A stretch of DNA of 64,000 bases from Colias croceus. Its lineage: Eukaryota > Arthropoda > Insecta > Lepidoptera > Pieridae. The notes under the pieces are model-generated. The model was given only the letters and a program-made list of their open reading frames with translations. It did no database searches and had not been told where the DNA came from. The stretch is from positions 12,834,001-12,898,000 of the forward strand of contig NC_059539.1 in the NCBI RefSeq assembly GCF_905220415.1, given 5' to 3'. Position 1 is the first letter of the stretch; each line of letters starts with the position of its first letter. Both the position numbers and the translations under genes were made by a program. This document shows positions 57,871 through 64,000 of this stretch, piece by piece.

Positions 57871-59406
57871 GTGATCCTGTTGTCAGTTCAGCTGCTGGCG
57901 TGGCACAGCGGCGCGTCGGCGCTCGCCAACTGCCCCGGCGGCTGCAGCTGCAACGACGACACGCTGGTCGTGGTCTGTGAAGAAAGCCGCCTCGACGTCC
58001 TGCCCATAGCGCTAAACCCCTCCATACAACGGCTCATCATCCGTAACAACAAAATCAAGACCATCGATGCATCGATGCAATTTTATACTGAACTACAACA
58101 TTTGGATTTATCCCAGAATCATCTCGTCAATATCCCTACAAAAAGCTTCGCGTTTCAACGAAAACTCCAAGAGTTGCATTTGAACCACAATAAAATATCA
58201 TCTGTAACGAACACCACGTTTCAAGGCCTCAATTCCCTCACGGTGTTGAACCTGAAACACAATTTCTTAGAAGAGCTCACGAACGGCGTATTTTCCACTC
58301 TCCCAAGATTAGAAGAACTAAACTTAGGGCAGAATAGAATATCAAGAATAGAACCGAGAGCATTCTCTGGCCTGTCTGCATTGAGAATACTCTACTTGGA
58401 CGATAATCAGTTGAGCTCTGTGCCGACGGCTTCCTTCAGCTTGTTGGGAAGTCTGGCCGAACTTCACGTCGGACTCAACGCCTTTTCGTTCCTTCCCGAT
58501 GATGCCTTCGCTGGTCTCAACAGATTGGCAGTATTAGACCTTAATGGAGCCGGTCTCTCTAACATTAGTGAAAATGCATTCAGAGGTCTTCCCGGATTGA
58601 GAAGTCTCAATTTATTTGGAAATCGGTTAAGCATAGTGCCCACGGAGCAATTGTCGAGTCTCACGAGATTAGAAGAATTATACGTCGGCCAAAATGACTT
58701 TATCGTTTTAGAAAGTCATTCTTTCAGGGGATTGAAAAACTTAAAATTCATCGATATAACGGGTGCAACTCAGCTGGAACGTCTCGCTAAAGGCAGTTTC
58801 GAAGATAATTTAAACTTAGAAACGATAGTTTTATCAAACAATAAGAAGTTAGCGATCATAGAGGAGGGAAGTCTGCTGGGCCTTCCGAAACTGAGACACG
58901 TATCGTTGCGAGATAACGCCATTATAAGTTTGAGCGAAACGACGTTCGTCGGTAAGGAGCTCAAGCAACTTGATTTAACCGACAACCCTATTTTCTGCGA
59001 TTGCCAACTTCTCTGGCTTCGTGAACTTTTAAATGAAAAAAGCAATTTTACGCAGATCCAATGCGCTAGCCCGGAACATTTAAAAGATAAACATTTAAGA
59101 ACTTTAACCGCAGACGACTTGGGCTGCGTTTTGCACGATTCCAGGCAGCAAACTATCATATGCATCATAGTTGTCGCGTGCGTCGCCACCATAGCGACTG
59201 TAGTTTTAATTCTATATAGATATCGCAAGAACATGCCGGAGAAGCTTAAGGATTGCAAGTGGAACAAGGGGCGAAAGAACCTCGAGTACCACAAGCCGAT
59301 ATCGACAGAGGAGGACTGCATCGTGCGCGGCATCCACCCGTCGCAGTACCCTGCCCCGCCCCCGCACGCGCCAGGCCTCAGGCCGATTCCGGTGACGGAA
59401 CTGTAG
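57871..59406 (+). CDS. Capricious/tartan-like LRR transmembrane receptor, main exon
   Basis: The exon begins after the acceptor TTTTCAATTCCAG. With the proposed 18-codon exon the protein is 529 residues: signal peptide to about 37; LRRNT cysteines 39-54 (CPGGCSC ... C); 14 LRRs (first IQRLIIRNNKI, last LKQLDLTDNPI); LRRCT cysteines 394, 396, 416, 437 (FCDCQLLWL); transmembrane helix about 447-467 (ICIIVVACVATIATVVLIL); cytoplasmic tail of 62 residues with LKDCKWNKGRKNLEY, ending -VTEL, a class I PDZ-ligand-like end. LDVLPIALNPSIQRL and the LRR count fit Drosophila Capricious/Tartan, adhesion and signalling receptors in axon targeting, compartment boundaries and epithelial cell contacts. The short form is close to Capricious in length. 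Orthology to caps versus trn is not resolved. Confidence 0.85.
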   Translation: MILLSVQLLAWHSGASALANCPGGCSCNDDTLVVVCEESRLDVLPIALNPSIQRLIIRNNKIKTIDASMQFYTELQHLDLSQNHLVNIPTKSFAFQRKLQELHLNHNKISSVTNTTFQGLNSLTVLNLKHNFLEELTNGVFSTLPRLEELNLGQNRISRIEPRAFSGLSALRILYLDDNQLSSVPTASFSLLGSLAELHVGLNAFSFLPDDAFAGLNRLAVLDLNGAGLSNISENAFRGLPGLRSLNLFGNRLSIVPTEQLSSLTRLEELYVGQNDFIVLESHSFRGLKNLKFIDITGATQLERLAKGSFEDNLNLETIVLSNNKKLAIIEEGSLLGLPKLRHVSLRDNAIISLSETTFVGKELKQLDLTDNPIFCDCQLLWLRELLNEKSNFTQIQCASPEHLKDKHLRTLTADDLGCVLHDSRQQTIICIIVVACVATIATVVLILYRYRKNMPEKLKDCKWNKGRKNLEYHKPISTEEDCIVRGIHPSQYPAPPPHAPGLRPIPVTEL

Positions 59407-59862
59407 CTAGAGCTTTACGCCTCCCCGAGCGTGTTCTTCATGTCAGGCGGCCAGGGCTCCGCGCGCCGGCCGCCGCGCTCGGGGGGCGGCGGCACGCTGC
59501 CCGCCAACGGCTTCACGTACATCGGCGGCGATGCGCGCCCGCAGCAGCCGCTCACGCTCAACAACGGCGCGCCGGCGCCGCTGCTCAACAACGGCTCGCT
59601 GCGCTCGTTGCCGGACAAGAAGAACGGCCGCAACGGCGTCGTGTGCCACCCGGAGAACTTCCAGCGCAACGTGGACGCGCGCTACTCGCGCAAGCAGGAG
59701 AACGGCTACCTGCGCGCCTCCGAGACCGTGCTGGGGCTGCGCGAGCGCGAACGTGCCTACGCCGGGCCCGACTACGAGCCCGAGTACTCCGTGATCCCTG
59801 AGCTGTACGGCCGCGGCGACTGCCCGCGCTCCTGCAGCCACTCGAACACGTTCAACTGTTGA
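59407..59862 (+). CDS. In-frame C-terminal extension of the capricious-like receptor (stop readthrough or editing candidate)
   Basis: After the TAG at 59,404-59,406 the same frame is open for 151 codons to TGA (59,860-59,862). Third codon positions are almost all G or C, codon choice looks coding, and the sequence reads as a sensible intracellular tail (NGFTYIGGD, NGVVCHPENFQRNVDARYSRK, PDYEPEYSVIPELYG), with several tyrosines and a Cys-rich end. The stop is followed by CTAG, a context associated with efficient readthrough. A 55-nt mini-intron is possible on splice signals (GT 59,392, AG 59,446) but would shift the frame. An internal ATG at 59,440 could also start a separate product, but that seems less likely. 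Confidence 0.7.
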   Translation, partial: LELYASPSVFFMSGGQGSARRPPRSGGGGTLPANGFTYIGGDARPQQPLTLNNGAPAPLLNNGSLRSLPDKKNGRNGVVCHPENFQRNVDARYSRKQENGYLRASETVLGLRERERAYAGPDYEPEYSVIPELYGRGDCPRSCSHSNTFNC

Positions 59863-60728
59863 GGGCGGCGACCGCGGAACTTCGAACTTTGTGATCTTGA
59901 AATTCTAGCAATAATAATTCTTCGTTCCGATAAGTTTTCCTAGGGAAGAATAAATAATTCTTGTGATGACCGTAGTGCTCTAGACGATAGTGCGGGCCGG
60001 TGTGCGTGCGACCAGTGAGGACTGTCCTATATCGTTTTCGGTTAAGAGAGTACGTTATTTGTAAATTATATATTAAGTAGTGATGGATCTATTTTTCAAT
60101 GGAACGTGGTAGAGCGTCGAAAGTGAGACTTTCAGGTGTGAGGCGGTTTCGTATCATCGTTCACTTGCGTAAGGTGTATCGCGTCTCGTGTATATAGAAC
60201 TTGAAGCTCTTCATAGTTGTCTAGTTATCGAAGCAATAATCGCGTACCGATGATGCGAAGCCGCCGTGACGGTACAATGTACAGGCTAGTCGAGTAAGTG
60301 TAGTGCGGCGCGTGCGGCTCCGCTGCGGGAAGCCGCACTTGATTTTGTACAAAAATCATTCCATAATACGAACACTTTAACGTCTAATTTAATTTATAGA
60401 TGATTAAGCGTGCGATTAAGACACCAATATAAGAAATTATTAGGTATTAACGAATGTAAATATATTTATACTACATTGAGATATTTATAAAATTTAATAC
60501 AATCTTGTTCTTCTAAATTATCATAAAATTGTTTGTCGATTTGTATTTGCGTATTGTTTGCTATCGACTGAACCGCTGGGGACGGCGAGCGGTCGAGTCA
60601 CTACTGTTACAATATGTATATTGTATGTACACTCAATTCTGTAGATATAAAGCACTTATTTTCTAATTATTACACGTTTTTACGCTCAATCCTATTTCCT
60701 AATAAAATATTTTTTTAATAATAATTAA
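59863..60728 (+). other. Probable 3' UTR of the capricious-like gene
   Basis: No coding frame. AT-rich with a G+C-richer first half. An AATAAA lies early (59,949) and the likely main one at 60,701. Confidence 0.5.
60701..60706 (+). terminator. Polyadenylation signal AATAAA
   Basis: AATAAAATATTTTTTT with a U-rich stretch directly downstream, about 840 bp after the distal stop. A reasonable cleavage site would fall near 60,720-60,730. An earlier AATAAA at 59,949-59,954 would give a shorter transcript. Confidence 0.5.
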
Positions 60729-60752
60729 ATGTAAAGTTCTCGAACTTTACAT
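60729..60752. repeat. Perfect 11-bp hairpin just past the poly(A) signal
   Basis: Arms ATGTAAAGTTC and GAACTTTACAT with a 2-nt loop. It sits about 25 bp after the AATAAA. Confidence 0.7.
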
Positions 60753-60930
60753 ACGATTGTAATTATAGAGATTCAATTGTAATTTTACGCCCTTCGTATA
60801 TTTGAGAAACAATTTATTAGTCGTGTGTTATTCCTATATAAAAATTGTAACAGACACAAAAATGTTATTTCCAAACGAAAATCAACACTTTCGTATGTAA
60901 ACATTAAACAACCCTAGTAAAGAATAACTG

Positions 60931-60996
60931 TTATAAAAGAAATAACAACGAATATTTTCAAACACTTGAAAATATTCGTTGTTATTTCTTTTATAA
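60931..60996. repeat. Perfect 31-bp hairpin, loop ACAC
   Basis: Arms at 60,931-60,961 and 60,966-60,996 are perfectly complementary (TTATAAAAGAAATAACAACG...), with a 4-nt ACAC loop. Confidence 0.9.
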
Positions 60997-61012
60997 TTAC
61001 GCCATTACAATT

Positions 61013-61050
61013 ACGCGACTGGAATTTATACACATAAATTCCAGTCGCGT
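61013..61050. repeat. Perfect 17-bp hairpin, loop ACAC
   Basis: Arms ACGCGACTGGAATTTAT and its exact complement at 61,034-61,050, again with a 4-nt ACAC loop. It starts 16 bp after the previous hairpin. Confidence 0.9.
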
Positions 61051-61954
61051 CGTTGGAAATAACATACCTAACTAGAAGTAATCTGTAATCTTGACCCTGA
61101 CCTGTTTATTGCTCTAGTACCTAACCTATGTTTTGTAAATATGGAGAAATTAAAGACTAAACAATAAAGGCATGTGTTAGTGCCTAGGTAATGCCTAAAG
61201 TATACAAAATTAATACATATGGGATTGTGATTAGCGGTTCACGACGTTGTAATAGATCATCGGACATTTCTGTACTTTATTGTAGTTATTACCTACATAC
61301 AAACTCGATAAATATAACATACCTCGAAATAATTGCATTTTATTTTTCATTTACCTCATCCACGATATTGAAATTGATATTAATTTGCTGAGTACAAAGA
61401 AACAAGAAGCAATGTTTCATAATGCGAATAATAAAATATATGAAGCATGAGACCAATAAATTATTTAACTTTTTAAACTCATGAATGAAGTTATCATGAG
61501 TCTTGTTGATGAGTATATTCTAGCAATATCGTCATGGGTTCGATTCCCATTTGACGCTAATATATTTTCTTAACAGCATACAGTAGGTACTAACCGCCAT
61601 GAACTAATAATTTTTTTTTTAAATCAAACCAAAATTCACTACTCTAACGCTGTCGTTATTAAATTCAGATTATTCTTTTTCTTACTATTTTATGAGTCAT
61701 AACCCATACAAATTTAATTTTCTTTAGTCAATTCTCTGGTCAAATGTGCTAGGCGATTGTGCAGTGAGCAGTCTATAATCAACAAAAGCAACTATCATTA
61801 ATTTCAATTAAGTAGAAGCACATTTCATAGAAATTTAGAAAAAAATCTAATGAATTGTGATAATATATTCTTTTTCTTCTTGCATAATCACACACATTCT
61901 TTTATAATACAAGGCAAGAAATATAGTTATGCCTGTGGTTATGCCTATGTCGTG
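61051..61954. other. Intergenic DNA
   Basis: No gene recognised. A T-arm-like GGGTTCGATTCCCAT occurs at about 61,537-61,551 but no complete cloverleaf can be built around it. Confidence 0.5.
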
Positions 61955-62105
61955 GTCATATCGTAGATTTGATCATTTCATGATATGAGTGGCCATTTCA
62001 CGAAATGGTCGCATATCGTGAAATGGCCAACATAGTTTGATCAGATCGTTAAATCGTCAACGTTTCACGATTTGGTCATCCACATTTGGCCAGATCGTAT
62101 AAAAT
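61955..62105. repeat. Cluster of inverted TTTCACGA/TCGTGAAA words
   Basis: The words GGCCATTTCACGA, TCGTGAAATGGCC, TTTCACGATTTGGTC and TTTGGCCAGATCG alternate in both orientations. Positions 61,990-62,003 and 62,016-62,029 form a perfect 14-bp stem with a 12-nt loop. It looks like a non-coding palindromic repeat; the ends are not defined. Confidence 0.6.
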
Positions 62106-62179
62106 ATAAAGAGTCCTTAAATATTACAAAATTTCAGAATAACTATATTCTAAAAACTTGTTTAATGTCATTTAAGTTA

Positions 62180-62345
62180 GTGCCGCGGCAGCGGCCGGCG
62201 ATTGCCAGAAGCGAATCGTTTTTGCAATAGAAAACAGTTAGGTTAGGTTAGGTTAGACTTTGATAAACAACGCACGAGCCGAGCGAGCAAAGCGAGCGTG
62301 CCGCGGCAGCGGCCGGCGAGTGCCAGAAGCGGATCGCTTTTTAAA
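62180..62345. repeat. GC-rich duplication flanking a short TTAGG array
   Basis: A ~45-bp GC-rich unit (GTGCCGCGGCAGCGGCCGGC...) occurs at 62,180 and again at 62,298 with few differences. Between them lies GTTAGGTTAGGTTAGGTTAG (62,237-62,256), nearly four units of the insect telomeric motif TTAGG. A CGAGCGAGCAAAGCGAGCG-like run precedes the second copy. Confidence 0.75.
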
Positions 62346-62716
62346 AAACAAACAATTAAGGAATGGAATGTCAGCCACTAGAAGTGTCAGTTAGCTCCCG
62401 TTAATTTTTGAGTTTTATCATTTATTAGTCGTGTAAACGCAGCTAAAAAGTTCTAATTTTGAAAGTTAATTACATAACGCGTGTGCCACAGTGTTATCTC
62501 GAACTGAATTTATGTGTATTGTGAAATAAACAATGTATAACACAGCTGTTGATCAGCTGATGAACACGCAAGTACCCACATTATAAAAACACGATTGAAA
62601 AACTTTTATCATCCCTATTTGTGCCACTAAAGTTATTTGAAATTTAACTCACTGCTTTTGAGAATCCATATACATCTGTTACAATCACTTTACAACAACA
62701 ACTTATAACGATTATA

Positions 62717-63664
62717 ATGGCAAACAAATGTCCTTCTTGCGGTAAATTCATCTCAACCTCGGATGGAGCTAAATGCAATAAATGCAGTTTAACTTATCAT
62801 AAGCCGTGTGTAAACATGAACACAAACTCACGTGTCAGTCCGAAATGGCTTTGTAAAGGCTGTCAGAGTACTCCCGCAATGCCAGCCAACGAAGATACCG
62901 ATGCATTCTTAGATGCAGTAATGCAGCAGGACGCGCCGTCCCTGGTTCATGAGATCAAGCTTTTGCGCACAGAACTGTCCGGTTTTCGAAGGGATATGTC
63001 ACAGTTAACATGGGCTATATCACAGATAAATACCAGACTTGATGAAGTGGAAGATAGGATCTCAAAATTAGAGGATAAAACCTTGACACAAGCCCAGTCT
63101 GATAACTGTGATAGCCTGCTTAAATCGGTTGCGGAGCTCCAACACCGTCTCAATGAGTCAGAACAGGACAACCTGATGAATGACGTCGAGATAACGGGCA
63201 TCCCAGAGAACAGCGCCGAGAACCTCACGCACATTGCTATGACGCTTGCTCGTAAAATTGGTCAGCAGTTGGATGAACGTGATATAGTAAGCGCGCATCG
63301 ATCTGGTCGGCGGTCTTTGAATAATGCCCCTAATATTTCGTCACGTGTGCGCCCCATCGTCGTGCGCTTGGCGCGCAGATCGGTACGGGACGACCTCCTG
63401 CGCGCTGCACGCGTGCATCGTGGCGCAGACACCGCGGGAACTGATATCGGCGGCGAGCCTCGTCGCTTTTATGTCAATGAACATTTAACTAGTACTAATC
63501 GTAGATTGTTTTATATGGCTCGTCAAAAAGGTACTGAAATGAAATGGCGTTATATCTGGACCCGTGCAGGACGTATATATGCTAGATGTGAATCAAATTC
63601 TCAATCTTTTTGTATAAAGTCAGAAGAGGACATTAAACAAATTTTTTGTCGTATTGCCGTTTGA
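62717..63664 (+). CDS. Non-LTR retrotransposon ORF1 protein: PHD-like finger, coiled coil, baculovirus-FP-like domain
   Basis: 315 residues. Residues 5-49 hold a PHD-like zinc finger (CPSC, CNKC, HKPC, CKGC). Residues about 75-150 are predicted coiled coil by heptad pattern (INTRLDEVEDRISKLEDK). From about 152 the sequence (DVEITGIPE, RPIVVRLARRSVRDDLLRAAR, FYVNEHLT, MKWRYIWTRAGRIYARC) matches the pattern of the baculovirus FP/ORF1-type nucleic-acid-binding family found in many lepidopteran CR1-like elements. The product should bind the element's RNA. The ATG context ATAATGG and uninterrupted frame argue for a young copy. Confidence 0.85.
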   Translation: MANKCPSCGKFISTSDGAKCNKCSLTYHKPCVNMNTNSRVSPKWLCKGCQSTPAMPANEDTDAFLDAVMQQDAPSLVHEIKLLRTELSGFRRDMSQLTWAISQINTRLDEVEDRISKLEDKTLTQAQSDNCDSLLKSVAELQHRLNESEQDNLMNDVEITGIPENSAENLTHIAMTLARKIGQQLDERDIVSAHRSGRRSLNNAPNISSRVRPIVVRLARRSVRDDLLRAARVHRGADTAGTDIGGEPRRFYVNEHLTSTNRRLFYMARQKGTEMKWRYIWTRAGRIYARCESNSQSFCIKSEEDIKQIFCRIAV

Positions 63665-64000
63665 ACAATTTAATTCTAAATATTTGTACTGTATATAATT
63701 TGATTTTATGTAAAAAGCAATCAGCATATTATAGAAAGGCTTGTTATATTTGCAAAAATAAAAATATTTGTAATTTCTCATTAATTATAAAATATCAACC
63801 GAGTAAAATGTTTAGATATAGATTTAAGAATTATGATACTGTTGCAGTTTATCATAATTATTTTAGTTTGTTAATTCTTAAGTTACTAATGGACACTGTT
63901 TTTGGTTTAAGGTTTATTAATCATTATTGCGGCAGTGTGGTGCTGAATTGGGGTATTCTACAAACGTTAGTATATATTATAATGTATATCTTATTAATAA
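63665..64000 (+). other. AT-rich segment after ORF1
   Basis: No convincing ORF2 start is visible before the window ends, and stops occur in all frames. It may be the inter-ORF spacer of the same element. Confidence 0.4.

Larger units (their letters stand above)
62400..64000 (+). mobile_element. 5' part of a CR1-type non-LTR retrotransposon, cut by the window edge
   Basis: An intact ORF1 at 62,717-63,664 is preceded by a 5'-UTR-like stretch and followed by at least 336 bp of AT-rich DNA. ORF2 (endonuclease-RT) would be expected beyond the window. The start is a guess: the boundary lies somewhere between the GC-rich repeat and the ORF1 start. Confidence 0.6.

Noticed and set aside
59392..59446. 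A 55-nt intron (GT...AG) that would remove the capricious TAG
   Set aside because: Its length is not a multiple of three, so splicing it would move the downstream sequence out of the frame that shows coding character.
59253..59841. Arg/Ala-rich frames overlapping the capricious 3' coding region
   Set aside because: They are other-frame shadows of a GC-rich coding sequence and carry low-complexity Arg/Ala runs.
61501..61560. T-arm-like GGGTTCGATTCCCAT suggesting a tRNA
   Set aside because: Only the T-arm can be folded. No matching acceptor stem, D-arm or anticodon arm lies upstream, so it is at most a relic.
62237..62256. True telomere or subtelomeric boundary
   Set aside because: Fewer than four TTAGG units with unique sequence on both sides. 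Short TTAGG runs are common inside insect chromosomes.

Overview
The window looks like nuclear DNA of a moth or butterfly. It is AT-rich and mostly non-coding. It carries Helitron-like repeats whose ends I recognise from Lepidoptera, 3' ends of lepidopteran non-LTR retrotransposons, a BEL/Pao retroelement, an RTE element with a (TGA)n tail, and a host leucine-rich-repeat gene with introns. I see no bacterial or organellar features, no CRISPR array and no complete RNA gene.

Layout. About 1-40,150 is non-coding DNA, probably intergenic or intronic, dotted with small elements: MITEs at 2,962-3,107, 5,957-6,810 and 39,603-39,775; Helitron-like elements at 10,698-10,895, 13,793-13,984 and 14,450-14,618; non-LTR 3'-end fragments near 12.6, 20.5 and 34.7 kb; a 5'-truncated non-LTR element with a long reverse-transcriptase frame at 15.6-18.0 kb (minus); and a 2,073-bp foldback element at 19,189-21,261 with an 8-bp target-site duplication. 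From 40,157 to 51,606 there is a three-element nest. A decayed Ty3/gypsy copy (minus) has its 3' LTR split by two later insertions: a complete BEL/Pao element with identical 350-bp LTRs and an env-like region (40,168-48,309), and a 5'-truncated RTE copy with an open frame (48,378-50,406).

Only 260 bp beyond the nest begins the one host gene I recognise, an orthologue of Drosophila capricious/tartan (LRR cell-surface receptors). A proposed 18-codon first coding exon (51,866-51,919) is followed by a 5.95-kb intron carrying a lepidopteran repeat and a 291-bp palindrome, then by one large exon (57,871-59,406). That exon encodes an LRRNT cap, 14 LRRs, an LRRCT cap, a transmembrane segment and a short tail ending in a PDZ-ligand-like -VTEL. 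The most interesting observation is that the frame stays open for another 151 codons after its TAG, with nearly all third positions G or C, and the stop lies in a TAG CTAG context. This suggests a regulated C-terminal extension by stop-codon readthrough or by RNA editing of the UAG.

Downstream of the gene are two perfect hairpins with the same ACAC loop, a palindromic repeat, a GC-rich duplication around a short TTAGG array, and the start of another non-LTR element whose ORF1 (PHD-like finger, coiled coil, baculovirus-FP-like domain) is intact and runs toward the window edge.
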